NCBI GenBank assembly: GCA_903813345.2
Contig: CAIIXF020000009.1
Span: forward strand, 26,200,740-26,264,739
Direction: 5' to 3'
DNA length: 64,000 bases
Origin: Owenia fusiformis
Lineage: Eukaryota; Annelida; Polychaeta; Sabellida; Oweniidae
Part shown: positions 1 through 14,200 of the stretch, piece by piece
How the letters are laid out: the number at the start of each line of letters is the position of its first letter
Position numbering within the stretch: the first letter of the stretch is position 1
Made by a program: the position numbers and the translations under genes
The notes under the pieces: model-generated
Databases searched by the model: none
What the model was told of the DNA's origin: nothing
What the model saw: the letters and a program-made list of their open reading frames with translations, nothing else

Positions 1-167
1 ACATGAATTTACAAAAGCATTGAATTATACTATATATCATGAATTCTTAATTTGCAATTACAACATTGTAAGAATGATGATTTTAAGCAGAGTATAAGCT
101 ATACATGCAATATACCTATATGTCATTTTCCTGTAATGGTTAATGTTCACTGCTCTGTGTTTTATAG

Positions 168-2245
168 GATTCAGTGACCCCTATTGCATGCTGGGTATTA
201 TGCCATATCGTGACAGAAGCCAAAGTATAACATCAGCTTCCTCTGAAGATGAACTTGAAAATCGTGAATCACCGAATACACCAAAAAATCCACTGAAAAA
301 ATTCTCAAATTTAAGCTTTAAAAAGCGTAGTAAGGATAAAGGTAGTGTTGCTGTCCGAGATGAACTCCCCGCGAAATACATCAAGTCCACGTCATACAAG
401 CCAGATACTTTGAACCCAGTGTGGAATGAAAAGTTTAGATTGTAAGTACATCTTGTAAAAGTCTTTACAGTAATACAGTAATCAAGCTCCTGTACCACCC
501 TCCCATTCTCTCATGGAGTTAAGGACAGTGGGAGTAGATGGGCTTGCTGCAAGACTTTACAATAAAACCTGCGTATATTAAACATTTCCTGAGAAAAACG
601 TTCAGTGTCGATAAGTGTTCACTACAGAGAGGGTAATTTATACAGAAGTTAGTTGAGTATGTACTTTGAAAGGATGTCTCTAGTTTATACAGAAGTCAGT
701 AGAGTTTGTATGGACGAAGTATTGTCAACTAGAAACAGGTGTTCGCTAGAGAGAGGTGTTCACTAAGACAGGTTTTACTATATTTGTCCATTCTACATGT
801 ATTTAGTCTTGCATCAAACCTTTGTATCCCCACTGTCTGTAACTCAATTGTAGGATGGGGAAGCGTGTATAGGGAAACATATAGTCTGGCATCAAGCCTT
901 GGATTATAATTTTCGTTTTTCTTGATCGATTAGTATTTCATGATCTGGTCTTTAACATTCATTTTAATTACATGGCAAAAAGTGATGTTCTGTTAAGTTT
1001 ATTGGAAGATTTCTTATCTTTTGATATCATTTATATGTCCATTGATACCGTTTACCATAATTGTCCATTGAAACCATATAGTCCATTGATACCATTTATA
1101 TCCATTGGTAGCATATATGTCCATTGATACCATTTATATTATGTCGGTTGATGCCATAAGTGTGTCAGTTGACATATATCAGATAATTAAATGAATGTGT
1201 ATTATTTGAGATTTTTCCTATATTTGTAGTGATCTGGATTGTAGAGAAACTGACTGTCTGCACATAGATATATGGTAAGTGAATATTGTATACTCACTAT
1301 AAAATGAGGGGTCATATATTGTAATATCACCACCAGAAGTGAGACATATTGTTATAGTCTCCAACTTTTTTGTGGATGGTGTTTTGCAGTTGGTGTTTGG
1401 TATCTGTAACATTGTTTGGCATCTGTAGCAGTGGTTGGTAACTAACAAATGGCAGTTGGTGACATGTTTTATATGTGAATGCCTTGTTTACTAAAACAAT
1501 GTACAACTATTTAAAGGACTTTGTATTGTTACACCACAGACTCATTGTAACAATGACTAATGTCTTGCTCAAATGCTTCAATATTTGAGAGATAATTGTA
1601 AATGTACATGTATTTGCCTCTATAGGGACCATGATGATGAATTCTCCATGTTAGATGCTCAAATGCTTCATTGCTTGAGAGACCTCCACAAATGCATTAT
1701 GTACTTGCCTTTTAAGGGACCACGATGATGAATTCTCAGTGCTGGATGCTGCAAAGACACTGAATGAGGTCAGTGGATTTAAAGGATTGAACAGATTCTT
1801 TAAACAAGTGGCCCAGTCAGCACGTACAAACAACGATGACCATGTGGATGATTTCCTCGGCTGTGTGAATATCAAAGTTTCGGTAAGTTGTCATAACCCC
1901 TTTTCGCTCCGTCTGTCTATCCAACCATCCGTCAACAATTTTAGGACAAATGAAATCTGCCATTCATTTAAAAAAAATGGAGTCCATGATGTGGAATACA
2001 GATGTAAATGCGCAAAATAAGAGTATGGATTCTCTTGTCCCAAAAAGTATCACAATTACATTAAAATAAATGAGTTTTCCTGAATTGAAATATGAACTAA
2101 AATACAAGTATGAGATAAAAAAACATGTGAAAAAATGAAAACAAACTAATATTGTTGTTTGAAATGTTTTTCCAGGAGATCCCATCTACGGGTATAGAAG
2201 ATTGGTTTTCACTGGAAGGCAGATCAGATAGGTCAAACATACAAG
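168..2245 (+). CDS. C2A domain exons of the UNC13-family gene
   Basis: Four exons (168-441, 1230-1274, 1717-1882, 2176-2245) encode residues 1-184 of the visible protein. The window opens inside the C2 fold at the first Ca2+ loop ([11 protein letters not shown]). A Ser/Lys-rich insert of about 45 residues follows, then ELPAKYIKS and [12 protein letters not shown]. The third loop reads [13 protein letters not shown], so aspartates expected as Ca2+ ligands are present in both visible loops. The helix after it ([10 protein letters not shown], then [12 protein letters not shown]) is typical of the C2A-to-MUN linker in Munc13-4 and BAIAP3. The exon at 1717 uses an AAG acceptor; a duplicated TAG acceptor with a copy of the exon start lies 91 bases upstream (see findings). 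Confidence 0.88.
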
Positions 2246-5200
2246 GTAATTTGCATCTTGTTGTATTTTTTTGGCTCACACAGTGAGCCTATGGGATCGA
2301 CCAGGCGTCCGTCCGTTGGTCCGTCCGTCCGTTGGTCCGTCCGTCCGTTGGTCCGTCCGTCCGTTGGTCCGTCCGTCCGTCAACATTGGCCGCACAAATT
2401 AAAACTGCTATTCGGATTGAGTCACATGCACTTTCATTTTATGCATATCCATAACGCTTATTTGACCTATCATCGCCATTTCCCAAGCTCGCCCGGTTTC
2501 CGAGAAATTGCTGATTTTGACGTCAAAAAGTCAAATTTTCTGTAAATATTAGACACTTTGTTCAAGTAGAACTTTCAAATAACTTGTAGTAGTTGATGTA
2601 TATGCAACCTATGTCCTCTGAAGATTTCAAAGCTCTTGGAATTACAGTTTTTGGTGTTTACTCTATAAAATTTGACAAAAAGTAGGACTTTGTCATTTTC
2701 AGGAAACTTTCTCATGTATAAAGTCAATGGCAGGTTTTGTGATCAACAAGTTTCTCAAAGTTTGCTTTATACTTGATCATTTCTTGCAATGAATTACATC
2801 ATTACTAGATTTAAGCATTCCCTACATATTGCTCGATATATGTCAGCTGCATATTTTTACAGTTTTTGAGATATTTGACGTAAAAAAAACAGTAAAAATA
2901 AGTTATTTTTCAACTTGCTTCAATTTGACCAAATTTTTTTTTGAAAATCATCTACAAGTTGCCAGGAGTTCAAATATGACATTAGTATTAGGATTTGACC
3001 TTTAGTAGACCTTCATTGACCTTCGAAAGTTCAAAAAAGTTGATTTTTCAAATTGATTTTTGGATGTAAATTTTGGTCAGCTTAATCACAAAAGACCTTT
3101 AAGTTACTGAGCTCTGAATAATAAGAAAAATTTTCAAGGTCAAAAGTCATTAAACTAGGTCACACAACTGTGCTATCTAAGTTTCTCAAAGTTCGAGACT
3201 ACAAATCCAAATCAATATTCTTGTTTGAAAGTCAGGATGTACATTCCTCTGAAGGTTCCAAACTGTGTGAGCACAGGACCGTGGGTCCTATTTTTTATTT
3301 TTCCAATAATGGTGTTTCTTATTTTTCCCATAATATTTAAAATATTTAACTATCTGTGTCAGCATCATAATGTTTCATTATTTCTGTAACCGACAGTTGA
3401 AATAGTTTTTATTATGCTTCCACCAAGAATTGTTGACATATAGCCATCATATTTGATACCAGCAGTGATCAACTTCTGAAACAGATGTATAGTACATGTA
3501 TACAATTTTTTAATTGCAACCAAATGGTGACATTCTGTCATATTAACATTTTCGCATCCTCAGTCTTTAATGTGTTAGACCGACGGGGAGTCTAGTGAAC
3601 GAAGATGTCATATTCATGCCTTGAGTGAAATTACCATACATACTGTATAAGTGGTAATTTTACCTAATTACTAACCACTTGGATTAAATACCACTTATAC
3701 AGTATAATGCATAATTACTGGTCTCCAGTAAAATTCACTGATTTTGCCAAATCTTAACATGAATAATTCTTTACCAGGTGAAATTAAGCTGAACATTAAG
3801 CTAGCAACACGAGAATACAAGAATGACTACATCGAGGGGGATAACTGGGATGATTTAGCTCAGCATGAAGATCTCCTTTGTATGTTCATCAAGTATGAAA
3901 TCACAAAATTCAGAGTGAGTAATTCAAATATTTCATTTAATTTTTTCATTTATTATGTCACCATCACAAGTGTTGATACATTGTTATTATGGTATTAGTT
4001 GTTATAGTTTTCAACTTTTTTATGGTGGGGGTTGGTGTTCCCTGTTTGACATTCAGCATTCGGTGTTTGGAATTTGGTGTCTGTAACAAATGGCCGGTGG
4101 TGACATTTTGCTTGAAGCTGCCTTGTATCAATTTTTTCTTCAATCCTAACCAAGAACAACAATTTATATGTATTTATATTCATCTATTTTCTTAATAAAT
4201 ACTTATAGCCAGTCAGATTGCTAATTTACTGTTCATTATTAAACATCAACAAATAATCTTCTAAGTGAATTTTAGTGAATTACTGCAGTGTTCAAATCTG
4301 TAACATTTTTTTGCATGGATCAGTATATTCTGACATCATACCCAGGTCAGGTTGAATGTATCAATTCAACACAAAATATATTTTGATCAAATTGGATCAG
4401 GCGTGACTTTTGTACTATGAACTGAAATAGCTTAATCTGAATATACGATTTCTAGTAATCATGAAATGTACACACAATTGATAAATTGCCATATGACTGA
4501 TGTATGTACTTTGCAGTAAATATAAATTGTGTAAATAGACGTGAATCAGATTATATTTCAAATGATTATTTACATGTAAAAATTCTATGTTAAATGTCTT
4601 TATAATGTAATATTACAATTCAATGCATATAATATTGCCTCTCGATAAAAACCTTTTTATTATTCACTGGTACTTGTTTAACCAGACCTCATAGTTAACC
4701 ATGAGTGTCATATTAAGCTCAGTGTTTAGTTGAGCATACTGCCAAGTTCACTAATACACATAACCTTTGCCTGGCCATGACACTGCCACACAAACTCATG
4801 GTGTCATAAGCCATGGGCTGTGCAGTACCCATGTGTTTCTCTTCTATAAATAAAGTACAGTAATACATGTATAAAATATTTAAAAAATAAATTTCAGTAT
4901 GAGACATTCCGATGGACGGGGGATCTACCACAGGCTGCAAGAACCATACTCCATCAACATGCTATACAGGGGGATGTCACGGATGCACAACAGTCAGCTT
5001 GGTAATATTTTCTTTACATCATAGTGGTGACATATTGTTATAGCATTCAACTTTTTGTGGATGGTGTCTGGCAGTCAGTGTTCAGCTGTCAGCGTTTGAT
5101 GCTTGTTACAAATGGCAGGTTGTGACATTTTGCATGTTAATGCCTTGTTTGAATAAGAGTAAAACTTGAGTATGGTGAACACTTTTTGAGCCACAAAGTG

Positions 5201-8200
5201 TGTTCAACAATCCGAGGTGTTAAAAGGTGTTCATTACTATGCTATAAGTTATTGGATGATTTTAAGTGCAATACAGGACATATTCTGCTCGAGAATTCTG
5301 TATTGGCACGAGATGAAGTCGAGTGCCAATACAGAATATCGAGAGCAGAATATATCCTGTGTTGCACTTAAAATCATTCTATAACGTTTTTGTGGTGTGA
5401 TCCTCTGTATTGCTACTGAGAATGTCCCCTTCGTACCAATATTTTCTGTATTGCGACGGAGATGATCAATGGGGACAATCTCAGAAGCAATACAGATCGG
5501 TACAGCACAAGAACTGACCAATCGGAAGGCTTCATTTTACAGATCATACAATAAAAAGAGTTTTGATACAGAATGGTATGCTCTGGAAAATAGTACAATA
5601 CTATTACAATACAATAACACATGATACAATAGCTAGGTGTTCACTGAGATAACTTTTACTCTAAACATATCTAGATTTAATATGATTCATAGAGATTTAT
5701 GTTATCCTTTTCAAATATAGTGATTAAATGATTAAACTGATGAGCCAATGAAATAAATGAATATACTTTAACAATTATCTATCCCCATGTAATTGAGGAA
5801 TCTTTAAGAATATCGTATAAAGCCAAATCCCAGCCATGCTCTTCAGAAATGGTAAATGGGGAGGGGAGTAAATACACATATTATATAATAAGTTATTAAA
5901 TGTTATATTTTAGTCGTTGGATGGCCTACAGTAAGATGCATATACAGAATCCATTTGACTACATGTTCTTGTTAAGACTGTTGAAAGAGCTTGATGAAAT
6001 ATGGCAGCCCCCAGACTTCTCCAGAGAGGAGGTAGGAAAGTACATGTGTATTTGGCGTGTAATGGCATTAGATGTACATGTGGCATGTCATAGTTGTGCA
6101 TTTTGTGTCATTGTCTAAATGAACAACTAGCTTGTCCTGAGAAAGTTGCACAAAATTCATTTTCCGTTACATGTGTTGTCATTGTTAGTTTGTATCCATC
6201 CTGCTTATTATATTATGACTAGTGGGAAAATACATTAGTTCTGAGATTAAAGGAATGACGGGCCAAACTATAAAAAGAGTGTGATATTTGCCACATGGAT
6301 TCAGAGCCTTTATTGAGAAATGTAAAGCAGTAACTGTTGAACTAATTCCTCGCTTCATTTACCACCATTTACCTAGCTACTTTGAAATCATGATGACTTG
6401 ACTCCCTTATATCATTTTTTTTGTTGATTTAGAACAATATAAATGTTACATATATGTGTCATACATTGATTGTTAATGCAATCTATAGTTTTTTATTCAT
6501 TAGATATATGTTGTTATTTTTGAAATGTTATTAAGATTTTATTTTTAATAGAAAATATAAACCAACATCAGCGTTTTATGCAAAATTATGTACATGTAGT
6601 GAGAAACTAGATGTTTAAATTGTAGTTTGTAGTGTACACTGTCCATGTTGTAATTGATTAAGAACACCATGTAGATTATAGATGTCCCTGTAGTCTGTTG
6701 TCCAAGGTATTATGATTTTAGGCTGCGATTCTGGATTCTTTTACAGAAATGGTTGCATGCGAGGGATTTTGTAAGCTATGCTACCTTCTAACATTTCTTT
6801 CATTTCAAGCCTTTTATCTCATAGTACAGGTGCCAGCTTAATTAACAATGTTTCTTATTTGTGAAACTAATTACATTTATATTAGAGAAGGAGGGGTTAA
6901 AAACCCATGTTTTAGTCTTATGTTAAATGGCGGCAATTGAGTCTGCATACGCTGAGATGAAAAGCTTGAATTGATATGACAGAATGATTGTTAATACTAA
7001 GATCACTATAAGATGGTGTTACATCGTGCTATTGAAATACCTCTTTTTCAATCTCTTTCAATTTGTCACAAACTTTAGATCATATTTAACATTTAAATAT
7101 ATTTTGATCTCTATCTTTTGAACTCTATCTTTACTCTTTATTCACTAGGTGTTGGGTTATTAATTTATTCCTTGACCTAAACATTTAACTATGATTTAAC
7201 ATTAACATTCACCTCCCTCTTAAAGTTGAGTCACCGGAAGGCCCCCTTTGGATCATGTATGAAACTTATTTAAGTTGATAATTTGTTAAAATCATTATTC
7301 TGATTCATAGTAATTTGGAATTCAGATATAAGCAGTCTTTCTGTTGCCAAGTTTATTAGGGGGCTTATTCTGTTACCCAGCACATCTTTTTGTTTCACTT
7401 ATATCATGCTCTGATATTATGAGACATACTCATCTGATGGGAAGAGTTACAACTGTCAATAATTTTGATGATTATTTTGTGATTAGGCCAATGAACTTAA
7501 ATTTTTTTGTTTTCCATTAGGTTAAAATTGGAAATTGTCTGGCAAGCAATGTAAAAAAACAAACACAGAATATGATAATTCTGAAAAAAGTAGGAAATCA
7601 TGCACACAAGTTGATGGGAAACAAAGATTTTAAGTCCATTGGCCTTATTGCCCTTAATTACATAATAGGCATTGTATTTTACAGTAAAACCTGTGAGGAA
7701 GTGTATCTTCTAGATACAGGTGTTCACTAGAGAGAGGTGTTCACTAAGACAGGTTTTACTGTATTGTATTTTATATCATGGCATATAAGATGTCATGGCT
7801 TTACATGATTTAAGGGGGCTTTACAAACAGGTTTAACATGAAGATGTCACTGTCAAATATCAATAGTTGACAGAATTGATCAAGGTTAAACTGTGTATGA
7901 CAGTTAACAAAGAACAACTTCATGTTTCCACCTTTTGATCTCGTAAGAATAGTTCTTGATTGAACAGGAGCAATTTTTTATTTTATTTATCATAGTACTA
8001 CATAAACATATATGAATTACCAAATTATAAAAAGTACATGTATATTGAGTATCTTGAAATAAAAGAAAGTTGGAGACAGGAAATGGGTTGCTTTAAGAAA
8101 TGATCTATGGCTTTAAACTGGAGTTTTAAAACTGAATATTTTACACAATTTTATAAAAAGAAAATCAGGCCACTTCATTGGTGCTACTTGAGAAATACAG

Positions 8201-11200
8201 GATTGTATTTGAGTATATTTATCCCATGGGAAATAATAAACAAAATTATATGTACAATATTCATTTTATGTATTTTGTTAGTTTGAAATGTAAAGTTAAT
8301 TTACTAATATTACTTTTTTATATTCAGGAAGAAAAGTTGAGCCAGTCATTTAGTAGATTTATCGAGTTCTGTATGAATCTGCTACGTCGTGTTCGTGATG
8401 CGTTTCCTGGGGCAAACAAGGCAGCTTTTCATCGTTTACAAGGCATGCTCAAGTAAGGAGAAAATTGATGTTTTTTATTATTTATACTTGTTATATTTAT
8501 ACTTGTTATACATTAAACACACCAATGAAGCTATTCCCCTGTGAAAATTATATTTTTGATACTGCAATCGTTATTAAACACTATTTAATGCAAATATTGA
8601 TGGATCTTTTGTTTTTTGTCAAGAACTCTGGTCTGAACATTTATTTGATGAGCACAAGATGACTTTTTTTCATTAAAATCATAATTATAGAATTATCTGT
8701 AATAGTAAGAGTTTAGTGTGACTGGCTGATGGGAATCAGGGTAAATGACCTGCTCATTTTTGTAGATGTCTAAGTCAGATTTATGACATGGAGGTGTTTC
8801 GTTACTGCAGTCCATTCAGGAAGGAACTTAGGGCAGAAATCAAAACTGCACTCAAGGTAACTCAAGTTTGGATTTATTACACTCGGTTTCACTCAAAATA
8901 TGAGTGATTTGTCTGGTAAATTGTCCTGTATTTTCTTACTAATATCCCCATCAAACTGAATATGCAAAATATCCATCCATTTGTTTGATGGGATTTGCTA
9001 CCTTTGATATTGCTACATATTTTATTGCTTGTATATTTTACATTGTTCAGTTACTCACTACCCTTTGCATTCGTTTGACTTCACTTATTAAAACAGAGCT
9101 TCGTCTTCACTCTTTCAAACTAAAATAAACCTGTGAACTCATTGCGCCAATCTGTGTTCGTCGGCCAAATTTGACCAACGTTCTATAAATGGTCATTTCT
9201 TCTGACGTCATCGTTGAGCCCGGAATTGACCAATGACATGCACATATTTAATTAGAATGCATTTGGCGTGTTTCTTCAAGCTCGCTGATTGGTTACCGGC
9301 CTGTAGTATATTTATGACATTGTGATGTCACCGATGCTATTATGACGTCATTATACATGTCTCTTGTTATCTTACAGAGTGGGACAGAGGAGTGGTACAT
9401 GAAAACATTTGAAAACACAAGACCCAATGGTGATATGAGTGCAAAAGATGAAGAGTCCACAGTTCAGAGACTGATACAGCTCTGTGCTCTGGTCAACATG
9501 GACTTACATAAGGCAGAGAAATATTATAATAAATTATTTGTCGAGTAAGTGGCTTGTCATTAGTTGATGAGACTTGAAATTTCCTTACTCCTAATAAAAT
9601 CCTAATAACCGTGAACTTATAACGTTGATTCAAACATTGTTTTTGGCAAAATGTGTATTTGCTGAGCAGTGTGATATTTTCACAAAATGCTTGGATCTAT
9701 ATTTGTTGATGGTGCAGCTTACATATAACATTCTAATATCTACTGAGTTTATGGTTTTAAATTTGACTACGACGCAAAGGATTAATATCATATACTCTGG
9801 TCAATCATCAAACCCTATTTTCTATCTACCTTCTATTTTCTGTCCCATTGATGCATTGAGTTCAATCCATAACTTTAACAGTCTTGATTGTTACTTTTTA
9901 AATCCATAACTGTTAAATCCATAACTGTTAAATCCATAATTGTTGAATCCATAACTTTAACAGTGTTGATAATTGCTTTTTACTGTAACACTGCATTGCA
10001 CTGTGCCATTTTACTTTTCCAGTCTAGTCAATGTGAATTTCTTAAGCTCTGTATACAGGCAGTTTGAAAAACTTGTGAGTAAACGTCTTATTTTTGTACC
10101 AGTTGTAATATTAATTAGATATTAAAACAATAATTGCTTCGAATTAATGATCGCTAGATGAAAAATTTAATTGTTAAACATGTTTTTGCTATGTGCATGG
10201 CTATTTGTACAGGGTGCCTCAGACAGAATACAAATAATATGTATTTTAGTGTTAATCTATTCTTGTCTCACCCTGTAGAATTTGTTTATTCTTATATTCA
10301 ATCAAATTTTGTTGTCCTCCTTTCAAATATCGTAACTCCAAATGTTTTCTTCACAATCACATAATTACAACCTCTTATAGGTTAAAGAACAAATATAACA
10401 GTATAAATGATTTTGATTTTTAAGACTAAAAAACTTGAAACACCGCTGGTATCATATGAAAGTTTGATGTTGTTTCTGTTCACTAGATCTCAAATGATGT
10501 AGTCAGGATAGTCGGAGATGAGGTTAATATTATTGTGTGCCTTCGTTAAACACTTTGCTTCACATATAGACACTATAATTCATGCTTCACATATAGACAC
10601 TATAATTCATGCTTCACATATACACACTATAATTCATGCTTCACAAATAGACACTATGTGTATATATAATCCACGATCATTATTTTCAATTCAAATTCTG
10701 CTATGCCATTTTTACAAAATCAGCATGTTGTTTTTGGCTCATTTATTATGTCAAGTTTTCTCAATTTTACCAATTTTGCCAGAATTTATCATAGTTTGCT
10801 AGGAATTTTGCTTGTTTTTTTTTTTGATCAAGCCAACATTCCTCATAATATTTTGACAAAATTTGCCAAAACTTTCCAAAGTTTGACAGGAATTTCAACG
10901 GTTTATGCCAGAATCTTTACATGTGGTCGTGGATTGATCCTACTACAGCTTAACACTTCATTGTACAGGGCTATATACAGTAAAACCTGAATAATTGGAA
11001 TGTCACTGGCAATTGTCAAAAGTGTTTTGATTAGCAGGTGTTCACATTTCAAGGTGTTTAAATCAATGAGAGATAACCAAAATTGGGACAAAGAAAAAAT
11101 GTTAACATTGAGAGATATTTGCATTAGAGTGATATTTTGAAATACAGGTTTTACTCTGTAGCCATTAAAGGTCATGCTTTATCTGTGGAATACCAAAGAA

Positions 11201-14200
11201 ATAGGGGAGTTGTATAAGTTCATGAGTGTTCATGAATTTTCATGAATAGTCATCTTTTCTGCTATACAGTATACATACATCTATTTTGATATCTGGTTAG
11301 CATAGCTTTGTGTTCTCCATCTTATACTTTTTGGTATTTTGGATCTCCTCTTTCCAATGGTGTTTCACGTTTGTAAATGTATGAACCTTACAACGAAAAA
11401 TGTTTATGACCCATTCTAGAAGTGAAGCCATAACCTAGAGCTTTATAGCCCTGTTGTGTAAAACCTGTTTAATCTGCTGGGAATTGGCAACATATTGGTG
11501 ATAATGGGACTAACAAGTGTTCACTTTTACATATTTTTACATTTTAAATATATGTTCTTAAAATATGGAAACCGGTACAGGTTTTACTGTAGGGTCCTTT
11601 ATATTAACTTATAGCGGTAATCTTGAGTTACCGTGGAAGTCTTAGCAGAATCCCATGCCTTTCACAAAGGAATAATGAACACCAGTATAATGAGTGTTCA
11701 TAATTATGAACACCAATATAATTACCATAATTATGAACACCAATATGATTTGATTTTATATGTATAAGCCTTGGCAAAATCACCAATACACCTTAAACTC
11801 ATGACTTGTAGTAATACAGTAAAATCTTTTGTTCCTCTAAAAAGTGTTCCACTTGAGAGTTGTCCCACTTATAAAGGTTCATTTAACATTAAGTCATTTG
11901 TTCTTGGGAATCTGAAAAATGTTCCACTAACAGAGGTGTTCCACTTCTAGAGGTGTTCAACTTTACTGGTTTCATTGTAATTGCTATGTGTACGGGAAAG
12001 TCACTACATTCCTTACTGTTAATTGAAGATCACACCTATTTCTAAACAGTGCACTAAGTATGTATTCAGTGTAACATTTTAGAAGACTTGACATATTTAA
12101 CACACAACATGTATGTAGTACTTGGTAATAAACACACTATACAATATTTGTTATTAAAGGCCTCCTCACATCTGAATGAAAACTCCCCACGTCAACTTAC
12201 GTGTACTGACTTGAGCAAAATTTATTTCCATTAGTGTATGTACATTGTACATTGTTTGGGTGTTGGTATGGGAAAGTATCCTTTCAGAAAGTTTTAGACG
12301 GCTTCAGAAGCATGCCCAAAGTTGCGCTTTGGTTTGCATGTTTACGTTCCAAATAGCCAGAACTGACAATTTACCCAATTTGAAAGGCTGGATTTAGTGG
12401 ATTCGTTCATATTTGAGGAGGCCTTTAATGTTACTATAAAGGCAATATACTATATTGTTGAGTTACTTTTGATAGCATTGCCCTGTATTTGGTGTTATAT
12501 TTTAGCACCTTTCATCTTCTAATGCACTATACAGTATTTGTAATTAATCACCTTACAACCTTAGTATTCACTGTTACCTTTAAACATACTATACAGTATT
12601 TGCTATTATCTTATAACCGTAGTATTCACTGTTACCTTTAAACATACTATACAGTATTTGCTATTATCTTATAACCGTAGTATTCACTGTTACCTTTGAA
12701 CAAACTATACAGTATTTGCTATTATCTTATAACCTTAGTATTCACTGTTACCTTTGAACAAACTAAACAGTATTTGCTATTATCTTATAACCTTAGTATT
12801 CACTGTTATCTTTGAACAAACTATACAGTATTTGCTATTACCTTATAACCTTAGTATTCAATGTTACCTTTAAACATACTCCACAGTATTTGCTTTTACC
12901 TTACAAACTTAGAATTTAATGTTACCTATAAACAAACTATACAGCATTTGCTATTACCTTATAACCTTAGAATTTAATGTTACCTTTAAACACAATATGC
13001 AGTATCTAGTTTTACCTTTTAACATGCTATATAGAATATGGTGTTAGTTTTTAAAACACACTGTACAGTGATTGGTGTTACCACACTACACATTGTTACA
13101 GTTATCACACAAAGTAAATTGGTACCATATAAAGTTATTACACATATATAGTGTCCTTGTTTTTGTTTTTACCTCTATCATCTCTATCATTGGCTTTATC
13201 ATCCATTTTAAATTGTTTATTCTTATATTTTTATTATTATATTTGGTAGAGGTGATCTTCCTATAATGTAAGGCATATTATTGCAATAGATCTTGCTTTG
13301 ATTTTAGATAGCACAGTGTGCAGAAGAAATATTTTAACATATATATATCATCTAATGGACAATTCTCCCTTCCAGCTTATCTCATGCCATGTCATGCAAT
13401 TTCAACAATATATAAAGCACAAACTATTGAACTTGTGAAATTTATATTTTTTGTCTTCCGTTTTTTATTTATGAGTTATACTTGATTCATTATCAAACAT
13501 ATGGAGTGGGAATCCCAAGATACGTTTCATTATCTTTGGCTGGCTTGATACTTGATACTTCATGAAATATTTCATTTGGACTATACCTTAGAAGCATTTA
13601 AATATTTTTGGCATCCAAGAACTTTTGTTTTTTAAATGTTTTGCAAATGTAATTGTGTATCAAATTGTTCGCTAAATATTAAGAACACATATCGATTCAT
13701 TTATGTATAATTGGATCCCTAATACGAGGGCTGATCAAAAACTTTTGCTTTCAGCTAGGACCAGATGCAATGAAGAACCTAGAGCACTTGAAAGAGCTGC
13801 ATGTTGATGAGAAAGATCTTGGAAATCCCGCAACTCAACAGTCAGGAATTACACTATTTGAACTATATATGTCATTACAGGAGTTCACCAAGTTCAGGAA
13901 AGAATTGCCTTCAGAGTGAGTTGGTTTTAGGAAATTTATACAAACCTTGCAAAATCTAAACTCTGTCCATATAATTTGAATTGAAGAAAATTCTTTGAAA
14001 AAGCTTCTCTCTGATCTTATAAAATCATCCTAGAAATATGATATTGGCCTTATATGTTTTACATTTGTCTAAAACTAAATTTCTACAATTGTTTTGTATT
14101 GTGTTGATGGAAATGAAAAATCTGCAATTGGGGAAATTTAAAAACAGAAAAATGGACCTAAACGTAGTTACGTCCTTAAAAATGCAATATCAAAATATAC

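Larger units (their letters stand above)
10075..13754 (+). other. Intron 11, repeat-rich
   Basis: The intron contains no recognisable exon; neighbouring exons join in phase without one. It holds a TACAGGGTG hairpin (10208-10277), a 27-bp tandem repeat x4 (10553-10660), three inverted-repeat elements (10976-11160, 11457-11592, 11815-11979), a 58-bp array (12515-13030), and a mariner-type end motif 32 bases before the acceptor. Confidence 0.65.

Noticed and set aside
1626-1716. Alternative UNC13-family exon at the duplicated acceptor
   Set aside because: Reading from copy 1 shifts frame and meets TGA, and there is no donor that would end it productively.
2258-2545. Frame with [20 protein letters not shown] repeats that could look like a repeat protein
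   Set aside because: It is the translation of the CCGT microsatellite at the start of a non-autonomous element; the same applies to 54551-54851.
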